DNA of 64,000 nt from an uncultured Bacteroidota bacterium. Its GTDB lineage: Bacteria; Bacteroidota; Bacteroidia; Flavobacteriales; Flavobacteriaceae. The notes beneath the pieces are model-generated. The model had not been told where the DNA came from. It saw only the letters and a list, made by a program, of their open reading frames with translations, and ran no database searches. The stretch's first letter is position 1. The number at the start of each line of letters is the position of its first letter. The position numbers and the translations under genes are program-made. The DNA lies in the NCBI GenBank assembly GCA_902582405.1, contig CACHSA010000005.1:35144-99143 (forward strand), given 5' to 3'. Positions 56,841-64,000 of this stretch are shown piece after piece.

Positions 56841-57667
56841 AAAAATATAATAAATTTTCATATAAATTTTCTCAATTAAATATTTTAGAAAAAATAATTT
56901 CTATAAATATTATTCTATTTGTAATTCCTCTTATTATTTATACAATTTGTTTTTTATTTAAAATCCCTAATCCCAATATATACTTCTATTTAGAACTATT
57001 TCCGAACATAGATAATTTACTATTTAGACCTTGGTCACTATTTACATATGGTTTTATTCACGCAAGTATTGGTCATTTATTTTGGAATATGATTATGCTT
57101 TACTTTTTTTCAACTTTATTCCTAAATCTTTTTAAAGAAGATGAATTGATTTTTCTTTACTCTTTAGGTATAATTGTTGGAGGTTTATTTTTTGTTTTTA
57201 GTTACTCTCTTTTTCCAGTGTTTACCGGTGTCAAAACTCCATTAGTGGGGTCATCTGCAGGAGTAATTTCAGTTGTGATATACATGTGTACTTATTCTCC
57301 TAATACATATGCGAGAATATTTTTTTTTAATGTTAAATTGATATATTTAGGGATTGCCCTGATAATTTTTGATCTAGTTCAATTACCTGTATCGAACTCC
57401 GGAGGACACATCGCTCATTTAGGAGGCGTACTAATTGGGTTTTTTGCAGCATATAAAATGAAAAGTGGAGATAACATTTTTAATTACTTTAAAAAGTTTA
57501 AATTAGGTAGCTCAAAAAATGTTCAAATAAAAACGTTTGTTCACTCAAACTCAAAAGGTAAAAATCAGAAAGAAATCGATCGAATTTTAGATAAAATAAA
57601 CGAATCCGGGTATGATAGTTTGACTAATGATGAAAAGAAAGCTTTAAATGAAGCAAGTGAAAATTAA
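56828..57667 (+). CDS. Rhomboid family intramembrane serine protease (second of a pair)
   Basis: 279 residues. FIHASIGHLFWNMIMLY (HxxxN), VGSSAGVISVVIYM (nucleophile Ser) and SGGHIAHLGGVLIGF (catalytic His) give a complete dyad. A C-terminal cytoplasmic tail of about 70 residues ends EIDRILDKINESGYDSLTND, a DUF6576-like motif. Translational coupling with the first rhomboid is likely because its start lies inside that gene. Confidence 0.92.
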   Translation: MGLMKKYNKFSYKFSQLNILEKIISINIILFVIPLIIYTICFLFKIPNPNIYFYLELFPNIDNLLFRPWSLFTYGFIHASIGHLFWNMIMLYFFSTLFLNLFKEDELIFLYSLGIIVGGLFFVFSYSLFPVFTGVKTPLVGSSAGVISVVIYMCTYSPNTYARIFFFNVKLIYLGIALIIFDLVQLPVSNSGGHIAHLGGVLIGFFAAYKMKSGDNIFNYFKKFKLGSSKNVQIKTFVHSNSKGKNQKEIDRILDKINESGYDSLTNDEKKALNEASEN

Positions 57668-57682
57668 TATAACATAGGGAAA

Positions 57683-58687
57683 ATGAATTTCATTCAGAAA
57701 TTCTTGATTTTTTTAAATATTATATCTCTATTATTTCAACTTTTCTTGATGGGAACTCTTGAAACAAATATGAATACAGCATTTTTCAGCTTATTTGCGC
57801 CCCTATCAATCATTTTCAATATTATCTTTTTTTTCTTCTGGTTGTTTAATTTAAAGTGGCCATTCTTATTATTCATATTAACTTTTTTAATTGGATATGA
57901 TGAATGGAACTTATTTTACAAGCTACCGAATACCTCAATAAGAAAAAGTGGTTCTACTTTTTCTGTTATGAGTTATAATGTTAGACTTTTTAACCAATAC
58001 AGATGGATTGAGAGTCCAAATATTCCTAACGAAATTGAAAAATTAATAATTGATGAAAATCCAGACATAATATGTTTTCAAGAGTACTCAAAATTAATAG
58101 CACCACAATTAGAAAATTATAAATACCGATACATTTATCCAGATCCCACAAAAAGAGAGAAGTCAACAGTTGCAATTTTTTCAAAATTGAAAATTAAAAG
58201 TAATGGTTTTATAAACTTTGAAAATTCATCCAACTGTGGTATTTATATCGATTTCGAATTTCAAAATCAAAATATTAGGGTCTATAATCTTCACCTAGAA
58301 TCATTAAAACTTGATCAAAAGGATAGTATAACAAATTCAAACTTTTCTGAAAATTTTAAATTAAAATTTGAAGAAGCTAACGTTAAGCAGCTGGAGCAGG
58401 TTAGTTTTTTTGAAGAAGTTGATAGGTTTAATGATAACCTCTCAATTATTGCAGTTGATTTAAATAACACTCAGTTTTCAAAAACTTATAAAAAACTATC
58501 TCGAAATAAAAACGATGCTTTCAATTTTGCGGGAAAAGGGCTAGGTGAGACCTACAAATATCTGTTTCTACCCTTAAGAATTGATTTCCTTCTGTCAGAC
58601 AAAAAATTCAAGATCAATAATTTTAAGGTAGTGAAAAAAAAGTTTTCTGACCATTATCCAATTGTTAGTTATTACGGAATTAATTAG
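57683..58687 (+). CDS. Endonuclease/exonuclease/phosphatase (EEP) family membrane protein
   Basis: 334 residues. Two or three N-terminal membrane segments (about 5-24, 34-75), then an EEP domain (about 90-334): FSVMSYNVRLFNQYRW, DIICFQEYSK (metal Glu), IRVYNLHLES, SIIAVDLNNTQFSKTYKKLS, RIDFLLSDKKF and SDHYPIVSYYG (catalytic Asp-His). Probably hydrolyses a phosphodiester outside the cytoplasm; substrate unknown. Its end overlaps the convergent wbqC-like gene by 8 bases. Confidence 0.88.
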   Translation: MNFIQKFLIFLNIISLLFQLFLMGTLETNMNTAFFSLFAPLSIIFNIIFFFFWLFNLKWPFLLFILTFLIGYDEWNLFYKLPNTSIRKSGSTFSVMSYNVRLFNQYRWIESPNIPNEIEKLIIDENPDIICFQEYSKLIAPQLENYKYRYIYPDPTKREKSTVAIFSKLKIKSNGFINFENSSNCGIYIDFEFQNQNIRVYNLHLESLKLDQKDSITNSNFSENFKLKFEEANVKQLEQVSFFEEVDRFNDNLSIIAVDLNNTQFSKTYKKLSRNKNDAFNFAGKGLGETYKYLFLPLRIDFLLSDKKFKINNFKVVKKKFSDHYPIVSYYGIN

Positions 58688-59288
58688 GTTTAAAATTAGT
58701 TAAGTAGTTTGCTGTTTGGGGTCCTAAATTAAATAATAAATCTAAAATACTTAAATTCGAAATAAATCTATATTTTGACATAAATACCTGATTATATTCA
58801 GGAATTTTACAAAAAAAATAATCCTTTACATTTAAAAGTCTTTCGTCATATCTTTCGTAAATAATTTTTTCTTTTGAAACATTAATTTTTCTTTTAAAAC
58901 CCAATATCTGATTTATATGCGAAATGATTTTGATGTTTAAATTGAATAAAAAAATTACATCTTTAAAAAAAACTTTTGATAGTTCATTTTCATAAAACTC
59001 AAAATATGGTGATGACCTATATGCGTTCTCTATAGATTTCCAATGCTTTGTTTTCCAATTCTGTGAGTTATCGATTCTGGCATTGTAGTCATACAAACCT
59101 TTATTTTTCCCCTTATCTTTTTTAATTGGAATAATAAGTTTTTGAGGACCGTTTGCACTTAAAATAACGCACCTATTCCTTGTTGTTTGCTTTTGGTATT
59201 TCAATGATACATTGTATTCAACTTCTGAGTTTAGTATGTGCCAGTAATATATTATAGATGGAAAATAGGACGGAATTATATAAATCAA
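58680..59288 (-). CDS. WbqC family protein
   Basis: 202 residues. WbqC-like fold: IIPSYFPSIIYYWHI at the N-terminus, YQKQTTRNRCVILSANGPQKL, IDNSQNWKTKHWKSIENAYR SSPYFE, and the late IYERYDERLLN. WbqC proteins are found in sugar or envelope biosynthesis loci, function unclear. The start is TTG, overlapping the lepB stop (TTGA). In Flavobacteriia it follows lepB, as here. Confidence 0.86.
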   Translation of the reverse strand: MIYIIPSYFPSIIYYWHILNSEVEYNVSLKYQKQTTRNRCVILSANGPQKLIIPIKKDKGKNKGLYDYNARIDNSQNWKTKHWKSIENAYRSSPYFEFYENELSKVFFKDVIFLFNLNIKIISHINQILGFKRKINVSKEKIIYERYDERLLNVKDYFFCKIPEYNQVFMSKYRFISNLSILDLLFNLGPQTANYLTNFKPN

Positions 59289-61003
59289 TTTTTATTTTCT
59301 TTTCTTCTTTTAAGAATATAACTTAAAATTTGCCATAAAATTATTGTCAAAAGAAAAGGGTATAGAAAAGAAACTGGTTTTCCCTCGCCCTTAACTGTAG
59401 TCATAACCCTATCCCATCGGATTTTCCAATTTAAAATTCCTTTATTGAAATTATCAACACTAAACCATATAAATACAGGTTTTCCTACAATGTGATCCTC
59501 AGGCACAAAACCCCAGAATCTACTATCCTCGGAACTATGTCTATTATCTCCCATCATCCAGTAGTAATTTTTTTTAAAAGTGTATAATGACGTTTCAACT
59601 CCATTTATTTTGTATTTATCACCTACTTTTTTTATGAGATTATTTTCATAATCCTTGATAATTTTTTTATAGATGGGATAGTTTCTACTGTTTATATTTA
59701 TTGTTTCACCTGCTTTTGGGACTAATACGGGTCCAAAATTGTCCTCATTCCAATTATATTTTAGGTTGTTAGGAAAAAAGTCTTCGTTGTAAGATTTTAC
59801 AATATTTACTTTTCTAACTACACTATCAAAAATATTTTTATTTCTGACTTTTTCTGCTTGATATAGTGTTAAATTTACGAGTTTTCTCCTTTCAATTATT
59901 TCCTTAACTACCACATATGGTTCACTTAACTTTATCTCTTTTATAATTTTTTTAGGTAGTCCCTCATAGTTTGTAAGAACTCTAAAATCATCTAAATCGT
60001 TAGTGATATTCCCCAAGATATATTTTGAAATTTTCTCATATGTCTTTTGAGTAATATTTTTGATTATATATTGTCTATTAAATCCTTTAAGATTAGCTTC
60101 GAGTAGTGACCTAGAGGAAACTCCTTTGGAATTGTAAATGTAGTGTTGAAATTGAATTTTAGCTCTGCTAGGAAGTTTGTTTAATTTACCGTTGATATAA
60201 ACTAAACCATTAATTATTTCTAGACTATCACCAGGAGTCCCTACACAGCGTTTAACATAGTTTGATTTTTTGTCCGTGGGTTTTTTAACACCCTTCTCTT
60301 TAACAAAAAACTTTCTCACTGTATCTGCGGGCCAATTAAAAACTACAATTTCGTTTCTTTCTACTTTTTGAAAACCAGGAAGTCTCATATAGGGAAATTG
60401 TGGATAGTTTAGGTAGGATTTAACCTTAAAGAATGGTAAGGTGTCGTGCATCATAGGTAGTGAAATCGCAGTCATCGGAATTCTTGGTCCGTAATGAAAT
60501 TTACTAACAAACAAAAAATCACCTATTAATAGTGTTTTTTCTAACGATCCAGTTGGAATGATAAAAGGTTGAATAATATAATTATGGACAATTGTAGCTG
60601 CAATAATCGCAAATATTAAAGAATTAAGCCAGTCTCCGATTGAAGATGATGCTTCATTATTTTTTGGATCTAAATATCTTGTTTCTTTAGAATAATTTAA
60701 TGTATAAATGTAAAATCCTAACGTAACAACACATAAAAATGCACTTAAATTCGATTTTCTACCAAAACTTTTTATTGTTTCAATCCATATAATAGGAAAC
60801 ATAATTAAATTAATTACTGGAATAAATAGTAACAACACCCACCATATTGGTCTTTTAATAATACCAATTAAAATTATTGCATTATATATTGGAATAATAG
60901 CTTCCCAGTATTTTCTTCCAGCAAGAATATATAATCTCCAAGTACCTACAAAATGTACTATTTGAATTAAAATAAAGAAAACAATCCATTGAACTAATGA
61001 CAT
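59285..61003 (-). CDS. lepB: Signal peptidase I with N-terminal membrane extension
   Basis: 572 residues, much longer than the usual 200-330. N-terminal part (1-110) has several membrane segments of the DUF5684 type, then a further helix (SLIFAIIAATIVHNYIIQPF) before the S26 catalytic domain: FIIPTGSLEKTLLIGD (nucleophile Ser), NYVKRCVGTPGDSLEI (Lys base), and WMMGDNRHSSEDSRFWGFVP. Between the Lys box and the MGDN box lies an insertion of about 165 residues, typical of Bacteroidota. A C-terminal helix (FLLTIILWQILSYIL) ends the protein. Cleaves signal peptides at the inner membrane. 18 bases after dapB. Confidence 0.93.
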   Translation of the reverse strand: MSLVQWIVFFILIQIVHFVGTWRLYILAGRKYWEAIIPIYNAIILIGIIKRPIWWVLLLFIPVINLIMFPIIWIETIKSFGRKSNLSAFLCVVTLGFYIYTLNYSKETRYLDPKNNEASSSIGDWLNSLIFAIIAATIVHNYIIQPFIIPTGSLEKTLLIGDFLFVSKFHYGPRIPMTAISLPMMHDTLPFFKVKSYLNYPQFPYMRLPGFQKVERNEIVVFNWPADTVRKFFVKEKGVKKPTDKKSNYVKRCVGTPGDSLEIINGLVYINGKLNKLPSRAKIQFQHYIYNSKGVSSRSLLEANLKGFNRQYIIKNITQKTYEKISKYILGNITNDLDDFRVLTNYEGLPKKIIKEIKLSEPYVVVKEIIERRKLVNLTLYQAEKVRNKNIFDSVVRKVNIVKSYNEDFFPNNLKYNWNEDNFGPVLVPKAGETININSRNYPIYKKIIKDYENNLIKKVGDKYKINGVETSLYTFKKNYYWMMGDNRHSSEDSRFWGFVPEDHIVGKPVFIWFSVDNFNKGILNWKIRWDRVMTTVKGEGKPVSFLYPFLLTIILWQILSYILKRRKENKN

Positions 61004-61021
61004 AAATATTATTATTTGAAG

Positions 61022-61723
61022 TTAAAAACCTAAAACATCATTCATGTTGAAGATCCCTTTTTTGTTTTTAATCCATTTAGCTGCAATTATTGAACCTTTA
61101 GCGAAAGAGTCTCTTGAAAATGCCTCATGTTTAATATTAATTTTTTCAAAATCAGATTCGAATGATATGTTATGAATACCAATTTTATTTTTTTCCCTTT
61201 TTGAGATCATTTTTATTGTATTAGACTTTTTATCTTTCGACCAATTTTTAAATGTATTGCTTTTTTCAATTATTTGGTTTGCTAGAGATATGGCTGTACC
61301 ACTTGGAGAATCAAGTTTATCTAAATGATGGGTTTCTTCTATAGATATTTCAAAAGAACTATTATATTTATTCATTAAAGAAGTTAAATATTCATTTATT
61401 TTGAAAAAAATATTTACACCAAAGCTATAATTTGAAGAATAAATAAATGCTGTATTTTTTTCTTCGCATTTTTCTTTAATTAATTGATAGTCTTCCAACC
61501 AACCCGTTGTTCCACAAACGACAGGAACCTCACAATCAAAAGACTTTAAAATAGTTTCTTTTGCAGAACCTGGTGTACTAAAGTTAATTGAAACGTCAGC
61601 TTTAGACAAATCACCTTCCTCTACATCTCTATCGATTATGCTGACAACCTCAATTTTTTCTTTGAGCGCAACCTTCTCAATGGATCTGCCCATTTTTCCA
61701 TAACCAACAATAGCAATTTTCAT
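61022..61723 (-). CDS. dapB: 4-hydroxy-tetrahydrodipicolinate reductase
   Basis: 233 residues. NAD(P)H-dependent step of the DAP/lysine pathway. N-terminal Rossmann IVGYGKMGRSIEKVA; VINFSTPG-like motif as VSINFSTPGSAKE; CGTTGW; substrate domain with ETHHLDKLDSPSGTA (catalytic His and Lys). Follows the DUF5683 gene by 2 bases. Confidence 0.95.
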   Translation of the reverse strand: MKIAIVGYGKMGRSIEKVALKEKIEVVSIIDRDVEEGDLSKADVSINFSTPGSAKETILKSFDCEVPVVCGTTGWLEDYQLIKEKCEEKNTAFIYSSNYSFGVNIFFKINEYLTSLMNKYNSSFEISIEETHHLDKLDSPSGTAISLANQIIEKSNTFKNWSKDKKSNTIKMISKREKNKIGIHNISFESDFEKINIKHEAFSRDSFAKGSIIAAKWIKNKKGIFNMNDVLGF

Positions 61724-61725
61724 AT

Positions 61726-62283
61726 TTATAATTTAAAATTTATATTAACTCCAACTATAGGTTGAGTAATTAGATCTGATCTGTCTAAAATTGGCTTGAT
61801 AGACAGTTTTGATTCCACATTAAATTGAAGTAAGTGAGCCCCCACGTTAGCATCTAAGACATTTAAAAGGTATATACCAACAAACCATAAAATTGAAAGA
61901 TCTCTATAGTTTTTATGAAAATCCATTCCTTCTATTAGCTGATCATTAAAAAGAATTTTTCGTGTGTATTTGTCACTAAAATCTCCTCTGATTCTTTGTT
62001 TATATGCACTCCTGTATGAGTTCATCTCATTTGTTTGGTAAATAAAATAATAAGCAGAGACTGTTAAACCACCATATATAAAAGGAATTGTCCAATATCT
62101 TTTGGTATAAATTTGTCCAAGTCCAGGAACTACAGCCGAATAAAATGCAGCCTTAGATGGTGTTAGGGGGTCTTTTAGAATTTTTTGTTTTTTTATTTCT
62201 TTATCATCAATTTTTTTTTCTTCCTGGGAATAAATGTTAGAAAAGATAAATAGCAAAAACAAAAAAAATATTTTGACTCTCAC
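61726..62283 (-). CDS. DUF5683 domain protein
   Basis: 185 residues. Signal peptide (KIFFLFLLFIFSNIYSQ), then AAFYSAVVPGLGQIYTKRYW and TIPFIYGGLTVSAYYFI (membrane segments), a middle hydrophilic stretch, and a second hydrophobic pair near ILWFVGIYLLNVLDANVGAHL. Bacteroidota envelope protein of unknown function, always near parB-dapB-lepB in my recollection. Start is GTG, overlapping the parB stop (GTGA). Confidence 0.86.
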   Translation of the reverse strand: MRVKIFFLFLLFIFSNIYSQEEKKIDDKEIKKQKILKDPLTPSKAAFYSAVVPGLGQIYTKRYWTIPFIYGGLTVSAYYFIYQTNEMNSYRSAYKQRIRGDFSDKYTRKILFNDQLIEGMDFHKNYRDLSILWFVGIYLLNVLDANVGAHLLQFNVESKLSIKPILDRSDLITQPIVGVNINFKL

Positions 62284-63164
62284 TTCCTTATAATTTTTTT
62301 GAGTTTTAATAATTCAGCTTTGGAATCAAATGGGATTTTTAAAATACCTTTACCGTCCTTAAACAGTCTGATTTGAATCTTTGGCCCCAGTAATTTAGAA
62401 AAATATTTTTTTTCATCTGACAAATCTTTGGATGTTTTTGGAGAATTTTTTTGTGTCTTTTTTTCATTAATATTTTTTACTAAAATTTCAGTTTTTCTTA
62501 CACTTAACTCTTCTTTAATAATTTTTTGATAAACCTTAAGCTGAACATTTTTATTTTCTATATTAATAATACTCCTACCATGTCCCATTGAAAGGAATCC
62601 ATCTCTAATTCCTGTTTGAATTATTGGGTCAAGCTTTAATAATCTTATATAATTTGATATTGTAGACCTCTTCTTGCCTAATTTCTTGCTCAATTGCTCC
62701 TGAGTGAGTGATATCTCATCGATTAGTCTTTTCAAGGAAAGAGCTATTTCTATTGGATCGAGGTCTTTTCTCTGAATGTTCTCAACTAAAGCAATCTCTA
62801 ACATTTCTCCGTCATTAGTATTTTTGATGAATGCGGGGATTGTTTTAACACCTATTTTTTTTGATGCTCTTAACCTCCTTTCACCCGCAATTAATTGAAA
62901 TTTTTCACCTTCAACCTTCCTTACAGTTATCGGTTGAACTATTCCAAGATTTCTTATTGATTCAGCTAATTCGGAAATATTTTCTTCATTAAAATTACTT
63001 CTTGGTTGGTAAGGGTTTGTAATTATTTTATTTATTGGTATTGCAATAACTCCAACTTTAATTTTTTCTGAAGTTGGATTAGTGTCAACCGAATACGAAT
63101 CGGTGTTATTTAAAAGAACTGAAAGTCCTCTACCAAGAGCCGATTTTTTTTTGGATTTATTCAT
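62280..63164 (-). CDS. parB: Chromosome partitioning protein ParB
   Basis: 294 residues. CTP-dependent centromere-binding clamp. Opens KKSALGRGLSVLLNNTD; ParB N-terminal domain with ITNPYQPRSNF and GERRLRASKKIG (the CTP-binding GERR motif), LVENIQRKDLDPIEIALSL, helix-turn-helix LTQEQLSKKLGKKRSTISNYI, and C-terminal dimerisation domain about 230-294. I did not find a parS-like 16-base palindrome by eye. Follows parA by 27 bases. Confidence 0.95.
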   Translation of the reverse strand: MNKSKKKSALGRGLSVLLNNTDSYSVDTNPTSEKIKVGVIAIPINKIITNPYQPRSNFNEENISELAESIRNLGIVQPITVRKVEGEKFQLIAGERRLRASKKIGVKTIPAFIKNTNDGEMLEIALVENIQRKDLDPIEIALSLKRLIDEISLTQEQLSKKLGKKRSTISNYIRLLKLDPIIQTGIRDGFLSMGHGRSIINIENKNVQLKVYQKIIKEELSVRKTEILVKNINEKKTQKNSPKTSKDLSDEKKYFSKLLGPKIQIRLFKDGKGILKIPFDSKAELLKLKKIIRK

Positions 63165-63191
63165 TATTCATTTTATTTTTTTTTTTAAAAT

Positions 63192-63934
63192 TTATTGAGC
63201 TAAACTTAAATAATTTTTAGCCCCCTTACTAGTAGAGTCGTATTCAATAATATTTTCTCCGTAACTAGGAGCTTCTCCTAATCTAACATTTCTTTGAACA
63301 ATAGTTTTAAAAACCATTTTACCAAAGTGTTTCCTAACTTCTTCAACGACTGTGTTTGACAGTCTTAGCCTCATGTCATACATTGTGAGAAGTAAACCTT
63401 CAATGTCAAGGGTAGAATTGTGCAATTTTTGGATACTCTTAATCGTATTCAATAATTTCCCTAATCCTTCTAAAGCAAAATACTCGCATTGAATTGGAAT
63501 AATTACTGAATCTGACGCTGTAAGAGCATTTAAAGTTATCAGTCCTAGAGATGGAGGACAATCAATTAGTACATAATCAAATTTGTTTGAAATTTCTTCA
63601 AGGGATTTTTTTAAAATAAATTCACGTTTTTTTTATTTACCAATTCAATTTCAACTGCTACTAAATCGATATGGGAAGGAATTAACTTTAAGTTCTTTAC
63701 AGATGTATTGTAAACAATTTTGTCAAATTCAATTTTTTTATCGAACAATTCATAGGTTCCAATTTTTTTTAATGACGAGTCGAAGCCTAATCCAGAGGTC
63801 GCATTTGCCTGAGGATCAGCATCGATTAATAGTACCTTTTTTTCAAGAACAGCAAGAGCAGATGAAAGGTTAATTGATGTGGTTGTTTTCCCAACACCGC
63901 CTTTTTGATTTGCAATCGCTAATATTTTTGCCAT
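63192..63934 (-). pseudogene. parA: Chromosome partitioning ATPase ParA, split by a frameshift at an A8 run
   Basis: Deviant Walker-type ATPase that partners ParB. The first frame (63934 down) has AIANQKGGVGKTTTSINL and LLIDADPQANATSGLGF, and then ends after VNKKNVNLF. The rest of the protein is present in the -1 frame from about 63626 to the TAA at 63192: SLEEISNKFDYVLIDCPPSL, LEGLGKLLNTIKSIQKLHNS, RNVRLGEAPSYGENIIEYD. The two frames join at eight consecutive A on the coding strand (63634-63627): one extra A restores VNKKKREFILKKSLEEI and a 247-residue normal ParA. Either a homopolymer sequencing/assembly error, a real mutation, or slippage expression. Internal ATG near 63452 is not the true start. 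Confidence 0.9.
63627..63634 (-). other. A8 run at the parA frame break
   Basis: Eight A on the coding strand (T8 on the + strand), read AAT AAA AAA AAC in the first frame. A -1 shift, or one additional A, continues into CGT GAA TTT ATT TTA, the expected ParA sequence. Confidence 0.85.
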
Positions 63935-64000
63935 AATCTAAATTAGTATTATTTAAATGGTGATAAAAGGTAATTTGAAAAGGTTTTTTAACAAGATATT

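Noticed and set aside
63192..63452. Separate small gene starting at an internal ATG within parA
   Set aside because: The same frame continues upstream of that ATG with typical ParA sequence (DYVLIDCPPSLG), so it is the distal part of the split parA.
63620..63640. Programmed -1 ribosomal frameshift as an established call for parA
   Set aside because: A8 would permit slippage, but I cannot see a clear downstream stem-loop or internal ribosome-binding stimulator, and homopolymer error is equally likely; kept as an open alternative only.
63583..63873. 96-codon + strand frame opposite parA
   Set aside because: Antisense to ParA sequence that is clearly coding on the reverse strand.

Overview
The window is a dense, low-GC stretch of housekeeping chromosome from a member of the Bacteroidota, most likely a small-genome (probably marine) Flavobacteriia. 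The evidence is the gene set and order: gldI, a DUF4295 gene behind rpmB-rpmG, bshC (bacillithiol), DUF3810, DUF349, a WbqC-family gene beside lepB and parB, and a LysM/periplasmic-binding fusion between guaA and pyrG. Promoter elements of the Bacteroidota type (TTTG ... TAnnTTTG) fit as well. I saw no rRNA, tRNA, CRISPR array, insertion sequence, phage gene or toxin-antitoxin pair. Coding density is very high, many genes overlap by a few bases, and several convergent pairs overlap at their 3' ends.

Layout. 1-8400: tail of a 2-oxoacid dehydrogenase E2, exonuclease, FAH-family enzyme, cinA, one odd reverse-strand gene (3866-4327), then the L28-L33-DUF4295-ftsY-hydrolase-rimO operon. 8454-18060: bshC, guaA, LysM protein, pyrG, yidC, mnmA. 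18043-22723: lysA (reverse) divergent from sucC, then an Hsp20 gene and an S10-like peptidase. 22725-31259: reverse-strand carboxypeptidase-regulatory-like protein and uvrB, divergent from an uncharacterised gene (26294-27370), then ctaA, cca, a Sua5/YrdC gene and dapD. 31343-33131: ruvX, def, mazG. 33136-47697: a long reverse block (DUF349, aroE, two tandem DUF368 transporters, TPR protein, class III aminotransferase, LptA/OstA-like protein, purA, fur, spoT/relA, a TrmH-type methyltransferase, DUF3810). 47711-50333: a cyclophilin-FKBP fusion lipoprotein, gldI and a DHH phosphoesterase. 50434-58687: ndk, DUF721, a lipocalin-like lipoprotein, recF, then forward TPR protein, ribH, small membrane protein, mutL, two rhomboids and an EEP-family protein. 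58680-63934: wbqC-like, lepB, dapB, DUF5683, parB, parA (reverse).

Together the genes cover nucleotide synthesis (guaA, pyrG, purA, ndk), lysine/DAP synthesis (dapB, dapD, lysA), membrane insertion and secretion (ftsY, yidC, lepB), envelope assembly (OstA-like, DUF368, GldI, PPIase), repair (uvrB, mutL, recF, ruvX), translation quality (rimO, mnmA, def, cca, Sua5), stringent response, and chromosome segregation (parAB).

The points most worth a second look are: a frameshift at an A8 run that splits parA; kinase/APH-like motif spacing in the unknown protein divergent from uvrB; a DUF3810 gene with no conventional start codon; TAnnTTTG boxes sitting 3-18 bases ahead of many start codons, several so close that leaderless mRNAs are implied; perfect palindromes over the -33 boxes of rpmB and lysA; and a Fur protein lacking the usual CxxC. 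I did not find a convincing new multi-gene system; this is mostly conserved core genome.
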